Source: Candidatus Rifleibacteriota bacterium | GTDB lineage: Bacteria > Muiribacteriota > Ozemobacteria > Ozemobacterales > Ozemobacteraceae | NCBI GenBank assembly: GCA_018818125.1 | Contig: JAHISQ010000115.1 | Span: forward strand, 62,001-126,000 | Reading direction: 5' to 3' | DNA: 64,000 nt | Shown: one piece after another, positions 9,007-16,907 of the stretch | How positions within the stretch are numbered: position 1 is the stretch's first letter | How the letters are laid out: each line of letters opens with the position of its first letter | The notes under the pieces: generated by a model | Told to the model about the DNA's origin: nothing | The model's input: only the letters and a program-made list of their open reading frames with translations | Databases searched by the model: none | Made by a program: the position numbers and the translations under genes

Positions 9007-9408
9007 ATGCGTAAAGTAATCATGAGTTCTGTTCTGGCTTTTGCTCTTATGGCTGTTCCGTCATTTGCTGGTAACCCAGGTCAGTCAGGTCAGTCTTCAC
9101 AGGCCGGTCAGTGTGGCCAGGCTGGTCAGTCTTCACAGGCTGAACAATCTAATCATGGTGGTTGCCATAACAAACCAGGCTTTTTCCAGAATATCAAAAA
9201 AGCTGCTGTAAAGGGTTTCAAAGCTGGCAAAAAAGCTGGAACCAAAGCTGTTGACGCAGTCCAGAACAAAGTTATGGATGCCGGCGTATCAGTTAAAAAA
9301 GCTGTAACTGGCAAAAAATGCGAAACCTTCGTAAAAGGTCACTATGACAAAAATGGCACTCATACCAAAGGTCACTTCAGAAAAGTCTGCAAACCCTGCA
9401 AAAAATAA
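9007..9408 (+). CDS. Small secreted Q/G/S- and lysine-rich cysteine-containing protein
   Basis: The protein has 133 residues. A GTG at 8998 is in frame but touches the AGGAGG at 8992-8997; the ATG at 9007 lies nine bases from it and begins the signal peptide MRKVIMSSVLAFALMAVPSFAG. The mature protein has a short repetitive stretch of Gly-Gln-Ser/Ala units (GQSGQSSQAGQCGQAGQ), then a basic helix rich in KKA (FFQNIKKAAVKGFKAGKKAG). It ends with a Cys/His/Lys tail (GHYDKNGTHTKGHFRKVCKPC). A strong ribosome site and an own terminator suggest abundant expression. A structural or envelope-associated role is possible, but no family is recognised. Confidence 0.8.
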   Translation: MRKVIMSSVLAFALMAVPSFAGNPGQSGQSSQAGQCGQAGQSSQAEQSNHGGCHNKPGFFQNIKKAAVKGFKAGKKAGTKAVDAVQNKVMDAGVSVKKAVTGKKCETFVKGHYDKNGTHTKGHFRKVCKPCKK

Positions 9409-9458
9409 TTAGACAAAGTTGACGAATCAGGGCTAAAATCCTGACACAATAAACACCT

Positions 9459-9500
9459 TTGGGCTCCGGTCGATCAGACTGGAGCCCAAGGGCGTTTTAG
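9459..9500 (+). terminator. Terminator-like hairpin after the small secreted protein
   Basis: TTGGGCTCC (9459-9467) pairs with GGAGCCCAA (9481-9489), and the inner bases extend the stem to about 16 bp with one G-T pair. The T run is short (GTTTTAG). Confidence 0.6.
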
Positions 9501-9585
9501 CGTGTCAAAATAAACTGTTATACATTCAGCCCATGCTGTTGTAAAATCAGCTTATGCAATGATTGCCAGAGGAGGAAACCTGAAA

Positions 9586-10332
9586 TTGGTCGAGATTATT
9601 CTGGCTATGAGCCTGATTGAAAAAATATTCTTAACCAGTGCGCTTTGCGGCACAGTAATATTTACAATCAGAATGGTTTTGATGTTTTCTGGAATGATAT
9701 CAGCTGATGCTCACGGTGAAATTGGCCACGACGCCCCAGATTCAGGCGGCGAAATTGCCCATGATTTCCATGATGACATCTCGCATGACATTGTTGCTGA
9801 TCATGGTGACATCTCGCATGACATTGTTGCTGATCATGGTGACAGTGATATGGTCGATTCTTCTGATCATGGTCATTCTCCCAGCAGCTCCGATGTCAGC
9901 TTTCATTTTATCTCGATTCAGGGGCTCACTGCATTTTTTATGATGTTTGGCTGGGTCGGACTGGCTCTGGTCCGCGACAGTATGATGCCCGGCTGGGTAG
10001 CAACCATCGGTGGTGCTACTGCAGGTTGTCTGATGGTATGGGTTTTAGCAAAGATGTTCAGATTTGCTGTCAGTCTTCAATCTAACGGCACCGCCAGAAT
10101 TAGAACCGCTCTGGGAGCAGGTGGCACAGTATATCTTCGCATCCCGGCAGAGGGCTGCGGGCAGGTTCAGGTCGAGGTAGATGGCAGACTGCGTGTTTGC
10201 GATGCAGTTTCCTCAAAAAAAGAGGAAATTAAAACAGGGGAACAGATAACTGTTGTCTGGGTACAGGATAATGGTATTCTGGTAGTGGAAAAAGACACAA
10301 GGGAAGAAGGAGGAAAATTATGTGGCCTATAG
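9586..10332 (+). CDS. NfeD-like membrane protein with a His/Asp-rich loop
   Basis: The protein has about 248 residues. An ATG at 9559 is in frame but lies upstream of the strong AGGAGG (9570-9575); TTG at 9586, ten bases after it, is preferred, with ATG 9607 as alternative. Domains: one N-terminal transmembrane helix (IFLTSALCGTVIFTIRMVLMF), a roughly 60-residue loop full of His, Asp and Ser, a second helical membrane region (FHFISIQGLTAFFMMFGWVG; GGATAGCLMVWVLA), and a C-terminal OB-fold-like domain (GTARIRTALGAGGTVYLRIP...ITVVWVQDNGILVVEK) typical of NfeD/YuaF. The loop includes a perfect 33-base tandem duplication. It overlaps the flotillin gene by 13 bases. NfeD-flotillin pairs are known to work together in membrane microdomains. 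Confidence 0.85.
   Translation: MVEIILAMSLIEKIFLTSALCGTVIFTIRMVLMFSGMISADAHGEIGHDAPDSGGEIAHDFHDDISHDIVADHGDISHDIVADHGDSDMVDSSDHGHSPSSSDVSFHFISIQGLTAFFMMFGWVGLALVRDSMMPGWVATIGGATAGCLMVWVLAKMFRFAVSLQSNGTARIRTALGAGGTVYLRIPAEGCGQVQVEVDGRLRVCDAVSSKKEEIKTGEQITVVWVQDNGILVVEKDTREEGGKLCGL
9775..9840 (+). repeat. 33-base perfect tandem duplication
   Basis: Two adjacent identical 33-base units (9775-9807 and 9808-9840) encode DISHDIVADHG twice inside the His/Asp-rich loop of the NfeD-like protein. Confidence 0.95.
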
Positions 10333-11906
10333 TTGCAGCTGTAATTGCAGCATTACTGTTTTCGATGTTTGTTTTTCTGGCAACCAGGTTTAAGCGCTGC
10401 CCATCAGACAAAATTCTGGTTATTTACGGTAAGGTGGCTGAGAATAGATCGGCACAGTGTTTGCATGGCGGTGGAACTCTGGTATGGCCGCTCATTCAGG
10501 ATTACGCCTACCTCAGCCTTACACCTATGACCATTAGCATTCCATTGCAGAATGCTTTGTCACTGCAGAATATTCGCATTAACGTGCCCTCTACGTTTAC
10601 TGTAGGTGTCAGCACTGACCCCAAAATCATGAACAATGCGGCAGAGCGCCTGCTCATGCTGTCGTCATCAGCCATGGAAGATATGGCCAAGGAAATTATT
10701 TTTGGTCAGCTACGCTTGACCGTTGCATCGCTCACCATCGAGCAGATCAACCAGGATCGCGAAAGTTTTCTTGAGTCAGTACGCAAGAATGTGGAGCCGG
10801 AACTTAACAAGATCGGTCTGTATCTGATCAACGTTAATATCACCGACATCACTGACACTTCTGAATACATCGAAAGCATTGGTAAAAAAGCTTCTTCTGA
10901 AGCCATTAACAAGGCTAATATTGATGTTGCCCAGCAAAAACAGCTTGGTGATATCGGTGTTTCTGCTGCTAACCGCGAACGCGCCATCCAGGTTGCCCAG
11001 AACCTTTCTGAAGCAGACAAGGGTGAGAAAGCCGCCGAATCAGACCGTCGTATTTACGTGCAGCGTAAAGAGGCTGAAGCGGTAATTGGTGAAGCCCAGG
11101 CGAACAGCGAAAAAACGATTCAGGTTGCCAAAAATCTTGCTGCAGCCGAAATGGGTGAAAAAGAAGCCGAATCCGGACGCCGTATCTACGTGCAACAACG
11201 CGAAGCTGAAGCTATTGAAGGCGAAAACAAATCGAAGGCGTCGATTGTTATATCAAATTCACAGCTGGTAGTTAAAGAAGCTGAAGCTCGAAAAACGGCT
11301 GAAATTGCGGTGCGCGATGCGCAGGCCGAAATTCAGAAGTCACAGTACAAGGCTGAACTAGAACGTTTGACTGCCGAAGAAATCGTTCAGAAAGAAATCA
11401 ACAAGCGAAAGATTGAACTCGATGCTCAGGCTGAAGCCAGTAAAATCAGTATCGAAGCCAAGGGTAATGCTGACGCGCTGTCGCTTCACTACCAGGCTGA
11501 GGCTGATGGTGTCAGAAAAGTTCTTGAAGGCAAGGCGCTTGGTTATGCAGAATTGCTTAGAAGCGTAAATAACGATCCAAGAGCACTGGCAACCCTGCTA
11601 ATGGTCGAAAAAATTGAGTCTATTGTCGAAAAGCAGGTTGAAGCAATCAAGAACCTCAAGATCGACAAGATCACCGTCTGGGATTCAGGCGAAGGTGGCA
11701 ATTCATCGACTTCGAACTTTGTTTCGAGCTTTGTCAAGGCTCTGCCGCCGCTGCAGGACATCGCCAGCATGGCCGGCGTTGAACTGCCGGCTTATCTTGG
11801 CAAAATGAAACCAGAAGAAGACTCAGAGCCCGCTGTTTACAAGCAGAGTGCACCTCAGGTCGAACGCAAGGTTTCCCGCCCAGCAGGACCCGCGCCAGCG
11901 AAATAA
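10320..11906 (+). CDS. Flotillin-like SPFH-domain protein
   Basis: The protein has 528 residues. An N-terminal membrane anchor (WPIVAAVIAALLFSMFVFLA) is followed by an SPFH/band-7 domain (about 30-200; ILVIYGKVAENRSAQ, MEDMAKEIIFGQLR). A long Ala/Glu-rich coiled coil follows (about 210-430), and then the conserved flotillin end (RALATLLMVEKIESIVEKQVEAIKNLKIDKITVWD). The coiled coil contains a roughly 43-residue tandem repeat: IQVAQNLSEADKGEK at about 224 recurs as IQVAKNLAAAEMGEK at about 266, each followed by RRIYVQ. GGAGG upstream supports the start. With the overlapping NfeD-like gene it matches the known NfeD-flotillin pair (B. subtilis yuaF-yuaG/floT), which organises membrane microdomains. 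Confidence 0.95.
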   Translation: MWPIVAAVIAALLFSMFVFLATRFKRCPSDKILVIYGKVAENRSAQCLHGGGTLVWPLIQDYAYLSLTPMTISIPLQNALSLQNIRINVPSTFTVGVSTDPKIMNNAAERLLMLSSSAMEDMAKEIIFGQLRLTVASLTIEQINQDRESFLESVRKNVEPELNKIGLYLINVNITDITDTSEYIESIGKKASSEAINKANIDVAQQKQLGDIGVSAANRERAIQVAQNLSEADKGEKAAESDRRIYVQRKEAEAVIGEAQANSEKTIQVAKNLAAAEMGEKEAESGRRIYVQQREAEAIEGENKSKASIVISNSQLVVKEAEARKTAEIAVRDAQAEIQKSQYKAELERLTAEEIVQKEINKRKIELDAQAEASKISIEAKGNADALSLHYQAEADGVRKVLEGKALGYAELLRSVNNDPRALATLLMVEKIESIVEKQVEAIKNLKIDKITVWDSGEGGNSSTSNFVSSFVKALPPLQDIASMAGVELPAYLGKMKPEEDSEPAVYKQSAPQVERKVSRPAGPAPAK

Positions 11907-11914
11907 AGAAATCC

Positions 11915-11966
11915 AGAAACAAAGAACCCGCCGTTAAGCTCTCTTAACAGCGGGTTCTTTGTTTCT
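11915..11966. terminator. Bidirectional terminator between flotillin and the hybrid kinase
   Basis: A near-perfect 52-base palindrome. AGAAACAAAGAACCCGC (11915-11931) pairs with its complement ending at 11966, and an inner GTTAAG/CTTAAC stem continues after one mismatch. T-rich flanks occur on both strands. It sits between two convergent genes. Confidence 0.9.
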
Positions 11967-11986
11967 ACTCTAACTGTTCCGGTAGT

Positions 11987-14900
11987 TTAGCTACTATGAC
12001 CGACAATCTCAGCTTCGAGCTTTTCAAGCTGGGCAAAAAATTCGTTGAATTCGTTATTCAGCTGGTCTTTTAATTTTTCAGCACGTTTGCCGTCATTGTT
12101 TTTCAATGCCTGCTCCAGTTGGGCTGCGAGATCCGCCGCACGATTGCCACCGAGATTGCCGAGAGAACCCTTGATTGTATGCACATCCCTGGAAGCTGCT
12201 GATAGATCGTCTTTGCTGATCAGCTTGTCAATTTCTATGCTTAGTCTGGTAAAGTTTTCGAATGCAGCCTTGACTAGTCGACTGAGCGATTGCGGCTTTT
12301 TGCAAAAGATTCTCCTGATGCGTTCACTGTCGAACACAATATCATTGGCGGAACTTTCGCTATTTTCATCAGTATTTGTCATATTTTTCTGGATTTGAGC
12401 CAGTTCTGTTGAACCTGATTTAATGACGCGAAAAGCATCCATCAGCATTCTGGCTTCGATTGGCTTGGAAATGTAGTCGTTCATACCAGAATTCAAACAC
12501 TTCTCGCGGTCGCCTGGCATTGAGTGCGCCGTCATTGCGATAACCGGCAGATTTTTGTGTTTTGGCTCGCTACGAAGGCGTTTTACTACTTCGAAGCCAT
12601 CCATTTCAGGCATCTGACAGTCAAGCATTACCACATCAAAATCGACCTGGTTGAGATATTCAAGAGCAATTGCGCCGGAACCAGCCAAAGTGACTTTGCA
12701 GCCGAGCATTTCAAGCATGCCTTTGGCGACTTCCTGGTTAATATCATTATCTTCAACCACCAGCACGCTAAAATCAAATTGCTCGGATACGATTTCCGGT
12801 TTGATAGAGTTGTATCTGCCTGACTTTTTCATCTCATAAAGTCTGCGTTCAGGCCTCTGAAGGATTTCCAGCATGGCGTTATAAAGTTTTGAAGTTGTTA
12901 CCGGTTTGCTGAGCAGAAAGGTTGAAGAAAAATCATAGTCGTCGTGACTGAGAGAAGCTAGTTGTCGGGGTGTCATCAAAAATATGCAGCCCGTAGCATT
13001 TTCTGGTTTCTGATAACCAATATCCTCTGCCAGCTGTTTTCCGGGCGGAAAATCGACAATAACCACTACTGGGTGTTCTGAATCTGAATCAGTAATGCCT
13101 TTAACTTTAAGCTCATCGAAGCTGACTTTTCTGCAATTGACATTCCACGAACTGACTATTTCGCAGACTGCATTGACGATAGGGTCGTTTATGCCAGCGA
13201 CAAAAGTCTTGAGCTGTTTTGGAAATTCAGTCTGGGTAGGCTGATCATTTTGACAGAGATCAAACTTAAGGCTGAAACGTATTTGGGTGCCAAGTCCCTG
13301 CGCACTTTCGAGCTTGATTTCTCCACCCATGATTTTGATAAGTTCCTGACAGATGGTCAAGCCCAGGCCAGTACCACCAAAGCGGCGGGTAATCGACGAG
13401 TCGGCCTGGCTGAATTTCTCGAAGACCAATGCCTGCTGCTCTGAGCTCATGCCTATTCCGGTATCTTTTACTGAGAATTTGAACACCGCAGAGTTGCTGT
13501 TTTCAAGGTTCTTATTCGAAACCCCGACACTGATAAATCCTTCTTCGGTGAATTTGACTGCATTGCTAAGCAGATTGATCATTACCTGGCGCAGACGACC
13601 GCCATCAGTTATTACCTGTTCTGGCACCGCTGGAGGATATTTAAGAATAATTTCAATTTTTTTCTTTTCGGCAAGAGGTTGCATAAGTCCGACTACTTCT
13701 TCGAGCAATCGGCGCAGGTTGATGCTCTCTTTTTCAAGCACGATTTTGCCAGCTTCGATTTTTGAGAGGTCAAGCACTGCATTCAGAATACCAAGAAGAG
13801 ACTGCGAAGAGCGGTAAATGAGTCCGGCAAACTCACGCTGCCGATGATCTAGACTTGTTGCCATCAAAAGCTCAAGCATGCCAAGAATGCCGTTCATAGG
13901 AGTTCTGATCTCGTGCGACATATTGGCAAGAAACTCACTTTTTGCCTGGTTGGCCTGTTGGGCTCGCAAAGCCATTTCTTCGGCGCGGTTACGCGCTTCC
14001 AGCAGATTCAGCTGAAGTGCGCGGGTTTCGGAAATGTCGATAATAATACCAAAATACCTGTAATCAGCAAGTTCCGGGTCTTCGACCTGAGTACCGATGT
14101 TGACGAACCAGGAGTAGGTGCCATCAAACCGGCGCAGGCGGCAGTCAAAACGCAATTCTTTGCCGGAAACGAGAAACTTGCGCACCGCATCTTCGGCTCC
14201 TGGTAAGTCTTCCGGGTGAATTATCTGATAGACAGACTGAATGTTAGGCGAAAAAATCTCGGGGTTGTAGCCAAGGAGTTTTTTGATGTGGCTTGACCAG
14301 TAAAATCGGCGTTCCTCTGGCACATACTCCCAACTGGCAGCGTGTGCTGCCGTAAGCGCATGGACATTGCGGCCTTCTTCCATGCGCAGTGCCATTTCGC
14401 GAGCGTGTCCAAGGCTGGTATTTCTGAAAAAACCGATAAGACGCAGCTGAGAATGGCTTGCATCGAAGTAGTTTCGGCCGATAAAAAAGTGCCAGACGTA
14501 TTTTCCTGTCTGGCTTTTGAGCCGGACTTCGAACTGACAATTTTCAGAATCAGCAATGTTTCTTATCAGATGACGGTCGTCGTCGTGAAGTATGTTAAAT
14601 CCGAGCAAACGTTGTTCTTCAATCTGCTCACGGCCCAGGTAGCCGAGATTGAGATAAAGATCGTCAGGAGTTTTGTTCTCAGCAGCTTCAAAGTCGTATT
14701 CCCAAAGGTAAAGGCCGGCGGAATCGAGAGCAAGTTTGAGACGGTCACGGTAGTTTACCAATTGAACAAAATCGCTGCTGCGCTCAAGCATAGAACCGAA
14801 AATTTCGGCAGCGAGTTCAAGAGCTGACAGCTCGAAGTCAAGCCAGGTGTGACTACCGCCCAGCATTTGTACACTAAGACAGCCCCATAAATTTTTGTGC

Positions 14901-16714
14901 ACAAATAAAGGAATTATCAGCAACGATTTAATCTTAAGCTCACTCAAGATTGTTTTTATAGGTGAAGAATATTCCGAGTTAGTGCGGCCAACTCCGTGCC
15001 CGGCCACCAGGCGCGAGTAATTTTCGCCGATAATGGACTCGATCAGATTTGCAATTTCTGGGCGACACTGATGCTGTTTCCGGCAGTAACATGAAAAACA
15101 GCGAAATGTTCTACTGTCAGTTGCTGTGCTCTCCAGATTTTCAACTAGTCTTATCAGTCCGATGCGATCAGCGCCAACTGCTTTAGCAATAGCGTCAAGA
15201 GCAGTTGGCATGGATTCTTCAACCGATGATTCTGAGGCGACAATGAGATGAGCAGCCTCGGCTATGCCGGATATCAGCCTTTCGCGATGTTCCTGCAGTT
15301 GGCGAGCGCGGTGACTGACCGAGATATCTCTAACTATACCTAGCATTATAGGCTCTCTGGAGCCATGCATTGGGCATGGAACCTTGATTATCTCGCCAAA
15401 AATGGTAACTGAATTTGCCAGCTCGATTTCTTTGATAAATTTCTGGGTTACATTCTTATCATAAATAGCAAAAGTATCTTCAAGAGGTGGTGGATGGTCG
15501 GCAAAAATCTCGTAGTCTGTCTTGCCAGTCATCAGATCAGCATCGCAATTGAAGTTACTGGCAAATGACTGGTTGCACATGAGATAGTAGCCCTGCATGT
15601 CTTTCACAAAAATCATGTCAGGCAGAGAATCGATCAGGTGTTTTAAGAAGCTTTTCTGACTGGCTACCTCCTGAGTTACGTTGCGCAACTTGCGGTTAAG
15701 TCTGAGAAGATAAAAAATAATCGAACCTAGTCCCAGCATAGTTATAATCAGGACAACCAGCCATCGCCGCATGCGATTTATCAGGAGATTAATCAGCGAG
15801 TTTTCGCTTTTGAAAGGCTCCATATTGAGAGTCTGCATGAGTTGGTGAACCTGCGAATAATTGGCAGAAATGCCCCATGTTATTTTTTTGGGTTCGTCAT
15901 TATTCGACATGCGCAACAAAACAAGCGTGACCTTTTCTACCAGATTGGCTGGGGTATGCTGGACACGCGCAAAAGACCACTCAGGGTAGAGCCGTGTAGA
16001 ACAGACAAAAGGCAGATGTTCTGTGTGCAGATAAAGTTCCCGACTACAGGTCAGATCAGAAAGGTTGATTTTTCCCTGTGCGACCAGCATTTCCAGACTC
16101 GAAGTGCGACAGATGCCAAAATCAACCTTCTTGTTGAGCACTTCTTCAACTATTTTCAGAGAGTCGGTGTAATGAAAAACTTCTCGCGCAGCATTGCGAA
16201 GATCTATGCCTCTCTCAGCAAATTCACGTGCAGCAGCCAGCCAGCCTCCTATGGACAAAGGCGGCCCGGCGGCGACTGTTTTGTTTCTGATGTCCCACAG
16301 CGATTTGATTTCAGTATTGTCTGCCCGCCAGAAAATTACCGAACCCAAAAGATTATCGAACGCATCGATCTTTTCGTGTTCACGCCGCAGTGTTGCAATA
16401 ACTGTAAGCTGCCCTTCCATGCCAAGTTCGACATTAAAAACCGGGCCGGCTATGACAAAATCGACGTTGTTTTCGATGACCGCCTGCTTGAGCTCCAGCC
16501 ATGACAGCATAACCATCTTGAATTCATAGTCTTTAACCTGACTGTTGAGATAATCGACGGTTTCCTGCCATTCGTAGTCCCAGCCGCCGAGGCTCTCTTT
16601 ATTGAGAACACCGATTTTTATAGTCTGTTTAATCGGGTTGGCAAAGCCAGCTTCAATTAATAAAAAAGTGCTCAGAATCAGCAAAAGCAAAAAAATTGTT
16701 TTATTTTTATACAT
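11987..16714 (-). CDS. Hybrid sensor histidine kinase with fused periplasmic binding domain and full phosphorelay
   Basis: The protein has 1575 residues. In order: signal peptide (1-25); a PhnD/ABC-type periplasmic binding domain (about 30-290; KIGVLNKESLGGWDYEWQET, FVIAGPVFNVELG); a transmembrane helix (about 318-338); PAS (355-468); GAF (475-645); two more PAS (650-770, 785-895). Then come HisKA with H-box SHEIRTPMNG (His934), HATPase (N-box QVMINLLSNAVKF, DTGIGMSS, FGGTGLGL), a degenerate receiver (about 1175-1290) lacking the usual acidic pocket, a canonical receiver with LVVEDN and Asp1365 in MLDCQMPEMDG, and an Hpt domain with HTIKGS (His1512). The His-Asp-His chain is complete, so it can phosphorylate a separate regulator. 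No partner lies nearby. The ligand is unknown. Confidence 0.95.
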   Translation of the reverse strand: MYKNKTIFLLLLILSTFLLIEAGFANPIKQTIKIGVLNKESLGGWDYEWQETVDYLNSQVKDYEFKMVMLSWLELKQAVIENNVDFVIAGPVFNVELGMEGQLTVIATLRREHEKIDAFDNLLGSVIFWRADNTEIKSLWDIRNKTVAAGPPLSIGGWLAAAREFAERGIDLRNAAREVFHYTDSLKIVEEVLNKKVDFGICRTSSLEMLVAQGKINLSDLTCSRELYLHTEHLPFVCSTRLYPEWSFARVQHTPANLVEKVTLVLLRMSNNDEPKKITWGISANYSQVHQLMQTLNMEPFKSENSLINLLINRMRRWLVVLIITMLGLGSIIFYLLRLNRKLRNVTQEVASQKSFLKHLIDSLPDMIFVKDMQGYYLMCNQSFASNFNCDADLMTGKTDYEIFADHPPPLEDTFAIYDKNVTQKFIKEIELANSVTIFGEIIKVPCPMHGSREPIMLGIVRDISVSHRARQLQEHRERLISGIAEAAHLIVASESSVEESMPTALDAIAKAVGADRIGLIRLVENLESTATDSRTFRCFSCYCRKQHQCRPEIANLIESIIGENYSRLVAGHGVGRTNSEYSSPIKTILSELKIKSLLIIPLFVHKNLWGCLSVQMLGGSHTWLDFELSALELAAEIFGSMLERSSDFVQLVNYRDRLKLALDSAGLYLWEYDFEAAENKTPDDLYLNLGYLGREQIEEQRLLGFNILHDDDRHLIRNIADSENCQFEVRLKSQTGKYVWHFFIGRNYFDASHSQLRLIGFFRNTSLGHAREMALRMEEGRNVHALTAAHAASWEYVPEERRFYWSSHIKKLLGYNPEIFSPNIQSVYQIIHPEDLPGAEDAVRKFLVSGKELRFDCRLRRFDGTYSWFVNIGTQVEDPELADYRYFGIIIDISETRALQLNLLEARNRAEEMALRAQQANQAKSEFLANMSHEIRTPMNGILGMLELLMATSLDHRQREFAGLIYRSSQSLLGILNAVLDLSKIEAGKIVLEKESINLRRLLEEVVGLMQPLAEKKKIEIILKYPPAVPEQVITDGGRLRQVMINLLSNAVKFTEEGFISVGVSNKNLENSNSAVFKFSVKDTGIGMSSEQQALVFEKFSQADSSITRRFGGTGLGLTICQELIKIMGGEIKLESAQGLGTQIRFSLKFDLCQNDQPTQTEFPKQLKTFVAGINDPIVNAVCEIVSSWNVNCRKVSFDELKVKGITDSDSEHPVVVIVDFPPGKQLAEDIGYQKPENATGCIFLMTPRQLASLSHDDYDFSSTFLLSKPVTTSKLYNAMLEILQRPERRLYEMKKSGRYNSIKPEIVSEQFDFSVLVVEDNDINQEVAKGMLEMLGCKVTLAGSGAIALEYLNQVDFDVVMLDCQMPEMDGFEVVKRLRSEPKHKNLPVIAMTAHSMPGDREKCLNSGMNDYISKPIEARMLMDAFRVIKSGSTELAQIQKNMTNTDENSESSANDIVFDSERIRRIFCKKPQSLSRLVKAAFENFTRLSIEIDKLISKDDLSAASRDVHTIKGSLGNLGGNRAADLAAQLEQALKNNDGKRAEKLKDQLNNEFNEFFAQLEKLEAEIVGHSS

Positions 16715-16770
16715 TTTACCTTACTTTCTGGAACCTTTTTTAGAATACCACAGTCAAATAGTCTGGAAAA

Positions 16771-16796
16771 AGAAAAAACCCGCCAGCTGGCGAGTT
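16771..16796 (-). terminator. Intrinsic terminator upstream of the hybrid kinase gene
   Basis: The minus strand reads AACTCGCCAGCTGGCGGGTT, a self-complementary hairpin with core CGCCAGCTGGCG (16781-16792), followed by six T then C and more T. It should end transcription coming from the HEAT-repeat gene at 16908. Confidence 0.8.
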
Positions 16797-16858
16797 GATT
16801 CAATAGTTTTTGTATGCACTCTCTGAACTTTTCTCTAACTAATCTCTAATCCCCTTTT

Positions 16859-16884
16859 GTGGTCGCGCTGCAAGGCGCGGCCAC
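16859..16884 (-). terminator. GC-rich hairpin 24 bases after the HEAT-repeat gene
   Basis: GTGGTCGCGC (16859-16868) pairs with GCGCGGCCAC (16875-16884) around a six-base loop. No T run follows on the minus strand, so it may act with the terminator at 16771-16796 or only stabilise the 3' end. Confidence 0.45.
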
Positions 16885-16907
16885 TCTGTTTTGAGATCTG
16901 GGAAAAG

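Noticed and set aside
9775-9840. Repeat considered as a minimal CRISPR array
   Set aside because: Only two directly adjacent units without spacers, inside a coding frame, no cas genes.
15842-16504. 220-codon plus-strand frame opposite the hybrid kinase
   Set aside because: Antisense shadow of the binding-protein region; no ribosome site or family pattern.
16855-16890. Hairpin considered as a tRNA or small RNA
   Set aside because: Only one stem-loop, without T-loop, D-loop or acceptor pairing; better explained as a 3'-end hairpin.
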